From the IMG/VR virus record IMGVR_UViG_3300034105_001128, positions 1 through 64,000 of that record: DNA of 64,000 nt; one strand, given 5' to 3'. Of this stretch, positions 21,588-29,959 are shown one piece after another; position 1 is the first letter of the stretch; each line of letters opens with the position of its first letter. The stretch comes from a virus. The notes under the pieces were generated by a model, which made no database searches, was not told where the DNA came from, and saw nothing but the letters and a program-made list of their open reading frames with translations. Position numbers and translations under genes: made by a program.

Positions 21588-21782
21588 TTACTTTGAGGCC
21601 CCAATACCAATGGACTTATCCTTTGGGTTAACAGCCTTAGCCAGTGGACCCACCAGACCGGCAATAAATGCGTTAAGCAGGGTCTTTGGATCTGTAATGC
21701 CGCTCATATACAGGGCTGCTACAGCTGCTGCTGAAGCGCGAAGATAAGAACCAAGTGCGTTTTGCAATGTTTTGATGTCCAT
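21588..21782 (-). CDS. holin-like small membrane protein
   Basis: 64 aa. Helical YLRASAAAVAALYMSG, then ITDPKTLLNAFIAGLVGPLAKAVNPKD: the TDPK turn and NPKD end match a family annotated as holin in actinobacteriophages. One or two membrane passes. It would pore the membrane to release the endolysin, though the CHAP gene lies 4.5 kb away on the other strand. AAGGAGAAAC precedes the ATG; promoter at 21827-21855. Confidence 0.6.
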   Translation of the reverse strand: MDIKTLQNALGSYLRASAAAVAALYMSGITDPKTLLNAFIAGLVGPLAKAVNPKDKSIGIGASK

Positions 21783-21826
21783 GTTTCTCCTTGTTAGATA
21801 TGTACCCTTTTAAGGGCCTATTAATT

Positions 21827-21855
21827 ATTATATACGAAAAGCTAAGCGGACGCAA
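21827..21855 (-). promoter_or_regulatory. promoter-like element for holin-like gene
   Basis: On the minus strand: TTGCGT (21855-21850), 17 bases, TATAAT (21832-21827). The -10 is perfect, the -35 weak. It overlaps the end of the glycosyltransferase gene. Confidence 0.45.
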
Positions 21856-22495
21856 CTCCAAGATCACGCATTAATTCATTGTAGGCTACACGCTTTCCAT
21901 AGTAATCCACCTCAAAAGTATCGTCAAAAGCTGACTTAAACTCCTGTGAATGAAGAGCGGCGTTAAAGTCCCTACATACCGTATCACTTGCGGAAGCTTG
22001 TTCAACAAACCGCGTTAAGGGACAAGGCCAGTTATTTAAATCACCAGTTAAATAGTCTTCATCTTTTAGATTTTTTATAATTATTTCAAGATTTTTTGAG
22101 TTTTTACCCACAGCATAATTACAATTATTATACTTAAGATGACCTGGTTGAGAAGCTGCTAAAAGGTCATGGTCACACTGTAAGATATCAAACGCGTAGT
22201 CTAAAGGAGACTTACATACAGAGTCCATATCCGCATACACCCCACCATATTTATAGGTTACTAAGTATCTCCATATATCTCCTTGAGTTATAGGAGCTAA
22301 TTTCTCATAATGGGTGTACAGAACAGGATCTTCTGTTTTTACAAATTCTGCCCTGTCTATATGATTAACGTACTTATACTGCCAGGTTGGATTTAGATTT
22401 ATCCAAGTCTGTGTTACTTGCTTTAAATGTTTTGGTAATTCTTCGTACAGGTAATTATGTGTTTGCCAGATTATCTTAGGGACATCTTTAGGCAT
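21842..22495 (-). CDS. GT32-like glycosyltransferase (DXD type)
   Basis: 217 aa. PKIIWQTH (6-13) opens the fold; GDIWRYLVTYKYGGVYADMDS holds the DXD metal/sugar-nucleotide site (DMD); NYAVG and later segments match the Gly_transf_sug/OCH1-like family. It would transfer a sugar onto a glycan or protein. Phage use includes glycosylation of virion proteins or modification of the host surface to block superinfection. Length is close to the single-domain family minimum. Sits between a holin-like and a membrane/coiled-coil gene. Confidence 0.85.
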   Translation of the reverse strand: MPKDVPKIIWQTHNYLYEELPKHLKQVTQTWINLNPTWQYKYVNHIDRAEFVKTEDPVLYTHYEKLAPITQGDIWRYLVTYKYGGVYADMDSVCKSPLDYAFDILQCDHDLLAASQPGHLKYNNCNYAVGKNSKNLEIIIKNLKDEDYLTGDLNNWPCPLTRFVEQASASDTVCRDFNAALHSQEFKSAFDDTFEVDYYGKRVAYNELMRDLGVASA

Positions 22496-22502
22496 AATAA
22501 AA

Positions 22503-22775
22503 TTACTTTGACTTAGCGATGTAATCTAAAAGAATGTCATACATGCGATCTAGTTTTTCTTTCATAGCTTTATGATCTTCTTTCATTTGCTTGCGACTTG
22601 CATCTGCTTCAGTAATACGATTCTCAAGTCTTGAAATTTGGTCTTTCATTGATGAGCCTGAATTAGGCTTGAGTTCGCTTAAATAGTGTTTTACAAGAAA
22701 TTTAATCCCGCCTGCCATAATACCAACTATGGTTAAAACACTTAACAGCAATGCTGCCCAGTCTTGTACGGTCAT
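22503..22775 (-). CDS. membrane-anchored coiled-coil protein
   Basis: 90 aa from the ATG at 22775 (CCGGAGCTTAC upstream; an earlier in-frame ATG lacks a ribosome site). Residues 6-28 span the membrane (LLLSVLTIVGIMAGGIKFLV); residues 40-88 are a coiled coil (ISRLENRITEADASRKQMKE). This plan is seen in XhlA-like and DUF2746-like phage proteins near lysis genes. An accessory lysis role is likely. Confidence 0.6.
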   Translation of the reverse strand: MTVQDWAALLLSVLTIVGIMAGGIKFLVKHYLSELKPNSGSSMKDQISRLENRITEADASRKQMKEDHKAMKEKLDRMYDILLDYIAKSK

Positions 22776-22794
22776 GTAAGCTCCGGTAGTTGTG

Positions 22795-22825
22795 GTGACA
22801 ATGTGTAAACTATGCCGCATAGAAT
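22795..22825 (+). promoter_or_regulatory. promoter-like element for the plus-strand island
   Basis: GTGACA (22795-22800), 19 bases, TAGAAT (22820-22825). The predicted start near 22832 gives a leader of about 42 bases that includes AAGGAG before the TTG at 22874. The spacer is long, so confidence is moderate. Confidence 0.4.
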
Positions 22826-22873
22826 ACACCTTGTAATGCTAAACTATGAGCATAGTAAGAAGGAGATCATTGA

Positions 22874-25579
22874 TTGAATAGAAAATTAAGAATATTTGCA
22901 GCCTTCCTGATATCAACAGGATGGCTTTTTGCTGTACCTACCGAAGCGCATGCAGTAGAAGGCTTGACTGCCCAAGTGTATAATGTACAAGGCCAAAATA
23001 ATGCCCCCTATATTCCTCAAGGGGCATCTCCAATATTAACAATAAATGTTCCAAATATCAACTTTCAATGGGGCTCTGGTAGTGTTCTTGGTGGACCATC
23101 AGAAGACGTTATAGTTAGATTTACTGGATCAATTCTTAGTAACACGACTCAAAATATATCATTTTTAGCAACAGCAGACGATGGAACAAGGATCTACATT
23201 GATGGTGCTTTGATAGCAGATGATTGGTTTGACAAAGGTGGTGGGGGAACTACAAGCTCTCCAGTAGCCTTTACAGCAGGAGTCCCAAAGACCATAGAGT
23301 TAATGTACTACGAAAATGGTGGAGGAGCAAATGTATTCTTACATTGGGATCAATCTGGGTCTATGGATATTATTCCGGCAGAAGCATTTACTTCACAGGC
23401 AGCACCAGTAGTAAAAACTATAGGTGCTCCAAGAAATCTTACAGTAACAGATGGGGCTACCGCAACAGTATTAACTTGGGATGCCCCAGATACTGGTAAT
23501 ACTCAGCCAGAAAGATACGCGATAGGGCTTAACACTCAAGGACAAAATGGTTGGGGTATTGCTACTGGAAATGTTGGTGGCCCAAATTCTTTAAGTACCA
23601 CAATAACAATTGAGCATTCACTACTTGAAAGCTTAATGCCAAGTGGAACTATCTGGTCATTTCATATTAGATCAGATAATGATACATTAGCGGTTTACTC
23701 TGAAATATCTAATGTTGTAACTCTTAAAATTGGAAAGACTGCAGAAGAACTTGCTGCAGAGCAGGCAGCAGCTGAGGCCGCAATTGCAGCCGCTACTGCA
23801 GAAGTGGCACGACTAGCTGAAGTAGCGAGATTAGCTGAAGTAGCAAGACTAGCTGAAGTAGCGAGACTAGCAGAAGAAGCAAGGCTTGCTGAGGTAGCGA
23901 GATTAGCAGAGATAGCAAGATTAGCCGAAGTGGCTAGACTTCAAGCAGAAGCAGCAGCACTGTTAGCAGCGCAGCAAGAAGAGGCAAGAATTGCAGCCGC
24001 TACAGCAGAGGCTGCTCGTCTTGCTGAAGTTGCTAGACTTGCAGAGGTAGCAAGATTAGCAGAAGTTGAAAGGCTCGCAGAGATTGCTAGAGTAGCAGAA
24101 GCGGCAAGATTGGCAGAGATAGCGAGACTTGCCGAAGAGGCTAGACTTGCTGAGGTTGCAAGATTAGCGGAAGCAGAGAGAGTTGAGGCCGAAAGAATTG
24201 CAGCTGCTACCGCTGAGGTTGCACGATTGGCTGAGATAGCTAGACTCGCTGAAGTTGCCAGGTTAGCAGAGGTCGAAAGACTTGCCGAGATAGCAAGACT
24301 TGCAGAAGCTGCGAGATTAGTTGAAGTCGCTAGAGTAGCAGAAGAGGCCAGACTTGCAGAAGTTGCTAGACTGGCAGAAGCTGAAAGACTCGAAGCTGAA
24401 AGAATAGCAGCAGTGACTGAAGCTGCTCGTGTAGCAGCCGAAGCAGAAGCTGCCCGTATAGCCGCTGAGGTTGAAGCCGCAAGAATAGCGGCAGAGGTAG
24501 CAGCAAAAGCGGAAGCCGACAGAATTGCTGCAGAAGAAGCTGCAAGAGAAGAAGCAAGAATTAAAGCAGAGGCCGAGGCAAAAGCCGAGGCAGAGCGCAT
24601 CGCAGCTGAGATTGAAGCAGCAAGAATTCAAGCAGAGATAGAAGCCAAGGCCGAGGCAGACCGTATTGCAGCGGAGGTTGCAGCAGCGGAGGCAAAGGCA
24701 GAAGCCGAGGCAAAGGCTGAAGCTGATCGTATAGCGGCAGAGGCAGCAGCTAAGGCTGAAGAAGAAAGATTAGCAGCAGAAGCCAAGGCCAAGGCCGAGG
24801 CAGAAGAAGCGGCAGCTAAAGCAGAAGCTAAGGCCAAAGCTGAAGCAGAGGCAAAAGCAGCTGAAGAGGCTCGCTTAAAGGCAGAGGCTGAGGCTAAGGC
24901 CAAGGCAGAAGCTGACAGACTTGCTGCTGAAGCAGCCGCTAAGGCAGAAGCTGATCGTTTAGCAGCCGAAGCTGCTGCCAAAGCAAAAGCAGAGGCCGAT
25001 AAGGCTGCAGCTGAGGCTGCTGCTAAAGCAGAATCTGAAAGACTAGCAGCTGAGAAAGCTGCTGCTGAAAAGGCTGCTCTAGAAGAGGCTGCTAAAGCCG
25101 GAACTCTTACAGAAGCTCAGAAGGAAGTTGTTGTAGAGCAGCTTATATCTGATTTACAGCCTGGAGAATCCGTATCTGCTGAGGCTATACAGGCTGCTGG
25201 CATCGAATATAAGGATCTTCCTGCTGAGACTCCTGTCGAGGTTAGGCAGGATGAAAACGGTAATGAAGTTATAATTACAGCAGACGTTGCTGCAGCCCTC
25301 GTATTACTAGAGAACCCTGCGGAATTAATTGGCGAATTATTTAGTGACCCTGGTCAAGCCCTTCAAGCACTCGGCAGTATCGGTGCTGATATGTCTACAG
25401 AAGAACGTGAAGAAGCAACTGAAATGGTTGTTGCTACAGTAATTGCAGCCGGAGCTGCAATGAACGCTGTATCAGCCGCAGGTGGAACTACATCCGGTGG
25501 ATCTACAGGTGGTGGGGGCGGAGGAGGAGGCGGTGGCGCCTCTGGTGAGTCAAAAGGAATAAGGAGACGTAAACCTTGA
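22874..25579 (+). CDS. secreted PA14-FN3 protein with long helical stalk and C-terminal anchor
   Basis: 901 aa. Signal peptide 1-27 with AHA cleavage site; PA14-like beta domain 30-175 ([25 protein letters not shown]), probably sugar-binding; fibronectin-III-like domain 183-287; then about 450 residues of Ala/Glu/Arg/Lys helix with a six-residue ARLAEV period, organised in two longer repeats of about 70 residues. A short conserved-looking domain follows, then a hydrophobic [15 protein letters not shown] segment, a Gly run and a basic RRRKP end: a likely C-terminal membrane anchor. It is made as a secreted precursor, so it acts on the host surface rather than as a plain tail fibre. TTG start with AAGGAG nine bases upstream. 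Confidence 0.8.
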   Translation: MNRKLRIFAAFLISTGWLFAVPTEAHAVEGLTAQVYNVQGQNNAPYIPQGASPILTINVPNINFQWGSGSVLGGPSEDVIVRFTGSILSNTTQNISFLATADDGTRIYIDGALIADDWFDKGGGGTTSSPVAFTAGVPKTIELMYYENGGGANVFLHWDQSGSMDIIPAEAFTSQAAPVVKTIGAPRNLTVTDGATATVLTWDAPDTGNTQPERYAIGLNTQGQNGWGIATGNVGGPNSLSTTITIEHSLLESLMPSGTIWSFHIRSDNDTLAVYSEISNVVTLKIGKTAEELAAEQAAAEAAIAAATAEVARLAEVARLAEVARLAEVARLAEEARLAEVARLAEIARLAEVARLQAEAAALLAAQQEEARIAAATAEAARLAEVARLAEVARLAEVERLAEIARVAEAARLAEIARLAEEARLAEVARLAEAERVEAERIAAATAEVARLAEIARLAEVARLAEVERLAEIARLAEAARLVEVARVAEEARLAEVARLAEAERLEAERIAAVTEAARVAAEAEAARIAAEVEAARIAAEVAAKAEADRIAAEEAAREEARIKAEAEAKAEAERIAAEIEAARIQAEIEAKAEADRIAAEVAAAEAKAEAEAKAEADRIAAEAAAKAEEERLAAEAKAKAEAEEAAAKAEAKAKAEAEAKAAEEARLKAEAEAKAKAEADRLAAEAAAKAEADRLAAEAAAKAKAEADKAAAEAAAKAESERLAAEKAAAEKAALEEAAKAGTLTEAQKEVVVEQLISDLQPGESVSAEAIQAAGIEYKDLPAETPVEVRQDENGNEVIITADVAAALVLLENPAELIGELFSDPGQALQALGSIGADMSTEEREEATEMVVATVIAAGAAMNAVSAAGGTTSGGSTGGGGGGGGGGASGESKGIRRRKP

Positions 25580-25746
25580 GAGTATTAAGAGATATGGTTG
25601 ACCAACTATGGACATTGTTAGGCATGTTTATTGCCTGGGTTGTCCTTGATGGATCTGCAAAGACTATTGTTGGCTATGCAATCATGGGCACATTATTTGC
25701 CTGGGCAGTTACTTACCCCCTTCGTAACCCAAAGGACGAAGAATGA
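25576..25746 (+). CDS. small two-span membrane protein (holin candidate)
   Basis: 56 aa from a TTG overlapping the stop of the stalk gene; AAGGAG lies nine bases upstream. Two hydrophobic spans (about 11-27 and 32-47) joined by a short DGSAKT turn, with a charged C-terminal end, the class II holin plan. Overlaps the lipoprotein gene by 4 bases. Position before lipoprotein and endolysin supports a lysis role. Confidence 0.6.
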   Translation: MRVLRDMVDQLWTLLGMFIAWVVLDGSAKTIVGYAIMGTLFAWAVTYPLRNPKDEE

Positions 25747-25949
25747 AAAAAATTGGATATATACTAGCTGCTTTGTTGTTGGCTAGCTCATTAACAAGCT
25801 GTGGGTATAGTGGATTCTTCAGATATCCTTGCCAAGACCCAAAAAACTGGGAAACAGCTGAATGTAAACCACCTATTTGTACCGCAAGTCAGACTTGTCC
25901 TGTAGACTTAGTCAAGACCACTCAACCAGAAGGAACACCAAATGTTTAA
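25743..25949 (+). CDS. small lipoprotein of the lysis cassette
   Basis: 68 aa. A lipobox LTSC ends an N-terminal signal (cysteine 20), so the mature protein is lipid-anchored outside. The following RYPCQDPKNWETAECKPPIC has paired cysteines and resembles small lipoproteins found next to lysis genes in aquatic phages. Rz1-like or inhibitory roles are conceivable; in a Gram-positive host an Rz spanin would have no outer membrane to fuse. Confidence 0.7.
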   Translation: MKKIGYILAALLLASSLTSCGYSGFFRYPCQDPKNWETAECKPPICTASQTCPVDLVKTTQPEGTPNV

Positions 25950-26352
25950 AGAAAAGCTAACACCACAAGATCTAGATGCTAGATTAAAGTTTATTCTAGG
26001 TATCACATTAGGAACCATCCTATTATGTACATCCCTTGGCATTCTTTACGGCCTTTTATTTGTAACACAGCCAATCGGCGCACAATCAGAGAATGACAAG
26101 ATGTTCTTCAATGTTCTTGGAAGCATTGCTACTTTTATTACAGGTACCCTTGCTGGTATCTTAATTGGTCAATCTGGTGCTAAAGATGTTATGGCAGCAC
26201 AGTTGTCAAACAAAGAGATGGATGCTAAGAACACACAAGCTGACAAAAAGCTTGAGGCAGAAATTGATGCTACAGCAGCACGTCTTGCAGCAAAGCCAGA
26301 TGGTGCAACTCCAGAAATACAGCCAGTTGATACAGATTGGGATAAAGAATAA
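25942..26352 (+). CDS. two-span membrane protein with helical tail
   Basis: 136 aa. Two membrane spans (about 18-42 and 58-80), then a charged helical tail (KNTQADKKLEAEIDATAARL). AGAAGGAACACC precedes the ATG, and both ends overlap neighbours. Proteins of this plan accompany endolysins in aquatic phages; holin or antiholin activity is plausible but unproven. Confidence 0.65.
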   Translation: MFKEKLTPQDLDARLKFILGITLGTILLCTSLGILYGLLFVTQPIGAQSENDKMFFNVLGSIATFITGTLAGILIGQSGAKDVMAAQLSNKEMDAKNTQADKKLEAEIDATAARLAAKPDGATPEIQPVDTDWDKE

Positions 26353-26912
26353 TGGCAGACCAGGGAACAGCAGAACGCCTTATTGAAGTTGCTAAGGCAG
26401 AACTAGGAACTATTGAAGGTCCTAAAGACAATGAAACAAAGTACGGTAAGTACACTAAAGCTAACTTCCAACCATGGTGTGGAAGCTTTATTAACTGGTG
26501 TGCAAACGAAGCTGGGGTAAAAGTACCTAACACTGTTTACACTCCAGGTGGAGCGCAGGCATTTAAGAAGGCTGGTCAATGGATTGATGGCGACATCGCA
26601 GATCCAGAACCAGGCGATATCGTTTACTTTGATTTCCCATCAGACGGTGTAGATCGTATCTCTCACGTAGGTATTGTTGTAAAAGACAATGAAGACGGAA
26701 CTGTCTGGTGTATTGAAGGAAACACATCTTCTAAGAAGTCTGGAAGCCAACGAAATGGCGGAGAAGTTTGCAAACAACTTCGTGCTTTTAAGAAGAACAA
26801 GGCTGGAGTAATGATTTCTATTGTTGGCTTTGGTCGCCCTAAGTTTAAGAAAGCTGCTACTGCTGTCAGCCCAGCTGCCACTACAGTTAAGTGCCCTACT
26901 TGCGGTAAGTAA
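26352..26912 (+). CDS. CHAP-domain endolysin
   Basis: 186 aa. CHAP cysteine peptidase/amidase: catalytic Cys43 in PWCGSFINWC, His105 in ISHVGIV, and a following acidic/asparagine residue in EGNTSS. It should cut peptide bonds in peptidoglycan to free progeny. The short C-terminus ends CPTCGK, a possible zinc pair rather than a wall-binding domain. No signal peptide, so release needs a holin, of which three candidates are nearby. Last gene of the plus-strand island; strong terminator follows. Confidence 0.9.
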   Translation: MADQGTAERLIEVAKAELGTIEGPKDNETKYGKYTKANFQPWCGSFINWCANEAGVKVPNTVYTPGGAQAFKKAGQWIDGDIADPEPGDIVYFDFPSDGVDRISHVGIVVKDNEDGTVWCIEGNTSSKKSGSQRNGGEVCKQLRAFKKNKAGVMISIVGFGRPKFKKAATAVSPAATTVKCPTCGK

Positions 26913-26923
26913 TTACAAATAAG

Positions 26924-26950
26924 AAAGCCCCCCAATTACGGGGGGCTTTT
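26924..26950. terminator. bidirectional terminator
   Basis: GCCCCCC (26927-26933) pairs with GGGGGGC (26940-26946), flanked by AAA and TTTTTT. It serves the endolysin from the left and the metallophosphoesterase from the right. Confidence 0.85.
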
Positions 26951-26953
26951 TTA

Positions 26954-28108
26954 TTATAGTAAATTTCCTAGTTTATCTACCGTAGAGTGAATCTCTTGAC
27001 CACGATACATTGTCTTACCCTTGTGGATGTGGACCTGATCAAAGTGGAAGCTATCATCGTCACCTTCTTTAAAAAAGATAACGCTTACGCCTTGCTGCCA
27101 GTTTTCAAAATACTGGAGAGCTTGGCCTTTAACGTCCACCCCACCTTTGACAGAAGGGACGGCCCCATCAACTCGGCAAAGGCATCCAGGGCTAAACGAG
27201 ACGCTTTTGATGGCCTGGTCACGATCAAAGACAGTTTTACTTTGTTGTTCCATACGATGAGTATGACCAAAGAGTGTTGAAATATTAGGATTCGAGTTAG
27301 CGTACTGAGCAGCAGTAGAGCCACTAGCGTTAGCGCGATCTCCATGCATAGCACGAAGACGCTTGTTGATCCAATGTGCTGCAGCAGGATATCCATCAAT
27401 AAACTCCACCCCAAGTTCGTCACAACGCAATAAGTTTTGTAAGCTTAGCACAGGCCAAGCTTCTGGCATATTTGCTACTTTAACGCCATAAGCAGCGGCA
27501 GCATTAGTATTAATGAAACGGCTAAGGCGCTTGTCATGATTGCCTTCAAGTAAAATAATTCTGGCTTCGGATCCTCCGTTAGCTCTTTGTTCAGCAAGAA
27601 AACGATGGCCACGATTAATAGCAAGCTGAGCAGTATGAGCAAAGTTAGTTTCCTGTTCGTATGTTCCATACATAGGTAGATCTAGGAAATCTCCTAGATT
27701 AATAATTTGAGCAAGAGGGTGACCGTGGTCCAAACCTACGATTTGTAGCGCTACATCCATAGCAGCTTCATCGTGGAATGGATCCAAGGCCCCATCTTCA
27801 TACTTGCGATAACCGATTTGTGGATCAGGTAATGCAACCGCAACCTTCCAGTCGCTGCTGATCAGAGATGGTGTACGAACCTTTGGCTGTACTATTACGG
27901 GCTCTGCATGCTGCACTGGTTGCCAGGTTGGGCCTTCACCCCATTTAGGAGAAAGGATAATCTTAGTGTCGTCTGGGTTGTTAGATAAACTAACTTTGCT
28001 AACCTTACCGACGTCTTCTGCGGTTAGCCCATTGTTCTTTAATAGTTTTTCAATTGAGTTTAATGCTGAGTCTGCTTTAGCATTATTGTATGCATCTTCT
28101 AGTGACAT
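26954..28108 (-). CDS. metallophosphoesterase (Mre11/calcineurin-like)
   Basis: 384 aa. All dinuclear-metal motifs are present: DPQIG, GDFLD, GNHDKR, a later HGD and GHTHR. The N-terminal 60 residues are helical and the next gene upstream is HTH-like. In actinophages this family is usually annotated as Mre11-like or DNA phosphoesterase; substrates range from DNA ends to cyclic nucleotides, so the reaction is not certain. It ends the replication block. Overlaps the upstream gene by 10 bases. Confidence 0.85.
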   Translation of the reverse strand: MSLEDAYNNAKADSALNSIEKLLKNNGLTAEDVGKVSKVSLSNNPDDTKIILSPKWGEGPTWQPVQHAEPVIVQPKVRTPSLISSDWKVAVALPDPQIGYRKYEDGALDPFHDEAAMDVALQIVGLDHGHPLAQIINLGDFLDLPMYGTYEQETNFAHTAQLAINRGHRFLAEQRANGGSEARIILLEGNHDKRLSRFINTNAAAAYGVKVANMPEAWPVLSLQNLLRCDELGVEFIDGYPAAAHWINKRLRAMHGDRANASGSTAAQYANSNPNISTLFGHTHRMEQQSKTVFDRDQAIKSVSFSPGCLCRVDGAVPSVKGGVDVKGQALQYFENWQQGVSVIFFKEGDDDSFHFDQVHIHKGKTMYRGQEIHSTVDKLGNLL

Positions 28109-28338
28109 GAACAGTTCCCATTTCTGTGCTCTTTGAGCGACGTTATACCGAATGTTGCACCTGCAGATTTGTACAGCGTATGAAGACTTCTAGTTGAGAA
28201 GTCATCATCATTTAAAGAATTTTCAAATGCAGTTAGGTTCTTTTCGTCAAGGGAAACAGCCCAAGCTCCAACCACACACTTACCCGCTACATTGGGGTTT
28301 TTTTCTTTTGCCTCTGAATACAAAGCATCTAAACTCAT
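28099..28338 (-). CDS. small HTH-like protein with terminal CxCH
   Basis: 79 aa. VVGAWAVSLDEKNLTAFENSL, then FSTRSLHTLYKSAGATFGITSLKEHR resembles a helix-turn-helix, with CSCH as the final residues. Actinophage relatives are labelled HTH proteins and often sit at nuclease or terminase genes. It is the first gene after the promoter at 28390-28419, with the 16-bp leader hairpin between. TTGGAGGCGCA precedes the ATG. Confidence 0.65.
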   Translation of the reverse strand: MSLDALYSEAKEKNPNVAGKCVVGAWAVSLDEKNLTAFENSLNDDDFSTRSLHTLYKSAGATFGITSLKEHRNGNCSCH

Positions 28339-28352
28339 TGCGCCTCCAAACT

Positions 28353-28390
28353 TAATAATAGAGGCCTAGGTGAATAGGCCTCTATTATTA
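28353..28390 (-). promoter_or_regulatory. 16-bp leader hairpin
   Basis: TAATAATAGAGGCCTA (28353-28368) pairs perfectly with TAGGCCTCTATTATTA (28375-28390) around GGTGAA. It begins almost exactly at the expected transcript start of the promoter at 28390, so it would cap the 5' end of that mRNA; it may also slow readthrough from upstream. Confidence 0.65.
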
Positions 28391-28419
28391 TTATAGTACA
28401 TTTTAGTAAGAAGTGCCAA
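28390..28419 (-). promoter_or_regulatory. sigma70-type promoter for genes 28338 and 26954
   Basis: On the minus strand: TTGGCA (28419-28414), 18 bases, TATAAT (28395-28390). Five of six -35 bases and all -10 bases fit. Expected start near 28383. The -35 lies inside the end of gene 28403-28762. Confidence 0.65.
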
Positions 28420-28762
28420 TTCCTTGATCAAAGCTTTGTGTGCTTCGAACAACGGATGGTGAAACAATGCGACCATTAGCCTGTGTCAAACCTGCTGCTG
28501 GATCTGTTGCCTTTGTGTATCGCGCTTTAATTGAATACGCCGCACTGTTACGTTCTCCACCTGGGGCAGCTGGCACGTTTGGACGTGAAACTTTTGTCCC
28601 TGGGGCGGTTGGGTCTCCAGCTGCAGTGTTCTTCTTAGGAATAAGAGTACCTGATGCTGGTGAAGCTGACGGAGAAGAAAACTTAACTCCTTCTTTGCCC
28701 ATTGGTGTACGGCCTTGTGCTGCCATACCCGCTAGAGCTGCGTCTTGATCTGATTTTGCCAT
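28403..28762 (-). CDS. Pro/Ala/Ser-rich hypothetical protein
   Basis: 119 aa, low-complexity (SSPSASPASGTLIPKKN, NVPAAPGGERN), probably disordered. The ATG is weakly preceded by GTACTAAC. Similar in composition to the unknown 16-21 kb block. Function unknown. Confidence 0.5.
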   Translation of the reverse strand: MAKSDQDAALAGMAAQGRTPMGKEGVKFSSPSASPASGTLIPKKNTAAGDPTAPGTKVSRPNVPAAPGGERNSAAYSIKARYTKATDPAAGLTQANGRIVSPSVVRSTQSFDQGIGTSY

Positions 28763-28806
28763 TGTTAGTACCTAACTGTTAGAGATCTCTTGGCATAAAT
28801 AATATA

Positions 28807-29088
28807 TTAGTTTACGGTAATAGTAAAGACAATCGCAGAAATAGATCCATCTCTGGACTCTACTGTAGCGAATCCAGGCCTACACGTAAGATCTAAGCCA
28901 CGTGGAGCCACGTAACCTCGAGCTATAGCGATAGCCTTTACTGCCTGGTTTACGGCTGAAGCGCCTACTGCACGTAATTTGACCTGTGGAGTCTCATATA
29001 GTGCGTGGGCAATTGCTGAGCCAACGGATTGTGCGTTAGATCCAGCGCTTACACGCAGGAACTTTTCTTCATTTTCTTTTTCATTCAC
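28807..29088 (-). CDS. SpoVS-family protein
   Basis: 93 aa. LRVSAGSNAQSVGSAIAHAL, ALNQ-type SAVNQAVKAIAIARGYVAP and DLTCRPGFATVE match stage V sporulation protein S (Alba-like nucleic-acid-binding fold) over almost the full length. In Bacillus SpoVS affects spore-coat assembly and septation; outside sporulators its role is unclear, probably DNA or RNA binding. A phage copy in a non-sporulating actinobacterial setting is notable. Confidence 0.85.
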   Translation of the reverse strand: MNEKENEEKFLRVSAGSNAQSVGSAIAHALYETPQVKLRAVGASAVNQAVKAIAIARGYVAPRGLDLTCRPGFATVESRDGSISAIVFTITVN

Positions 29089-29129
29089 GAGTTGTAGTCC
29101 TTAGTTTTATGCCCACCTAAGAGACTATA

Positions 29130-29477
29130 TTACGGTGTATCTCCATATCCCGCTGCCCTAAGTAAAGAAACAAAATCCTCTAGTCTAAGGAGGGTTACCC
29201 ACTCCCCAATAGAAGCCTCTCCCTGCCCGTTTAAGCGTAGTACAGCTACAGGTAGATCTTTCCCGTTATGTCGCTCTTTTAACTGCTTTATAACGGCACT
29301 GGGGTTAAAATCTTTACGGGCTTTTACTTCCCAATCAATTCCGATTGTTCCAGTAACATCAGTACCGCTGCGACCAGCACCAGTGCTCTCAGCAAATGGA
29401 AACCCATTTTCTGCCAAATAGTTTGCAACAACTTTTTGTGATCTGTATCCACGATGTTTCCTACTCTGACTAGGCAT
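29130..29477 (-). CDS. PDDEXK-type resolvase-like nuclease
   Basis: 115 aa. The pattern ESTGAGRSGTDVTGTIG-IDWEVKAR supplies the D...ExK catalytic residues of the PD-(D/E)xK fold, as in Hjc-like and VRR-like phage nucleases. It is probably a Holliday-junction or structure-specific nuclease. A second small PDDEXK protein is at 31150, so the roles may be split. Overlaps the next gene by one base. Confidence 0.65.
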   Translation of the reverse strand: MPSQSRKHRGYRSQKVVANYLAENGFPFAESTGAGRSGTDVTGTIGIDWEVKARKDFNPSAVIKQLKERHNGKDLPVAVLRLNGQGEASIGEWVTLLRLEDFVSLLRAAGYGDTP

Positions 29478-29959
29478 TATGTGTTAAACCTCCGAGTTCT
29501 TGACCGCATACCTCCACCATCAGAGGTGCGGCGTGTGAGCTCACGAGATACTAATTGTGAGTCTCTCTCAACATTGAGAGTGCGTGTTTCAATTAGCTTA
29601 CGAAAAGCATACTTTACATCTAGCTCATGCTGTAAATCTTGGATCTCTTTACTAGCCGCAATCTGTGCCTTAATTAAAGTAATTCGATCACCCTTTGCGC
29701 CAGTCCAGTTGCTCAGCATACTAGACGCCTCAGCGTTATCTAATGTGCGCTGTGCCTCACGTTCATTAATAATAGCGATAGCCTGGGCACCAGCAAGATG
29801 GTCGTTCCACTGAGTAAACTGTACAAATAGGTCCATAAGGCCTTCGTCGTCTAGCTCAGTAATATCCCTAGGTAAATTTGGTATGTCGTATTCAGGTTTA
29901 GCGGTTAAAGAAAAACCTAATTCATTTACTGCCGCTAAGACATCTCTGCTAATACTCAC
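29477..29959 (-). CDS. helical hypothetical protein in nuclease block
   Basis: 160 aa from the GTG at 29959, chosen because AGGAGG lies four bases upstream and it overlaps the Cas4-like stop (GTGA). A long helical centre (KAQIAASKEIQDLQHELDVK) suggests a coiled coil. Between two nucleases, so a recombination accessory is likely. No family recognised. Confidence 0.6.
   Translation of the reverse strand: MSISRDVLAAVNELGFSLTAKPEYDIPNLPRDITELDDEGLMDLFVQFTQWNDHLAGAQAIAIINEREAQRTLDNAEASSMLSNWTGAKGDRITLIKAQIAASKEIQDLQHELDVKYAFRKLIETRTLNVERDSQLVSRELTRRTSDGGGMRSRTRRFNT

Noticed and set aside
23941-24600. 219-aa minus-strand ORF rich in Ala/Ser
   Set aside because: It is a mirror of the Ala/Glu repeat coding region of the stalk gene; periodic codons keep the opposite frame open.
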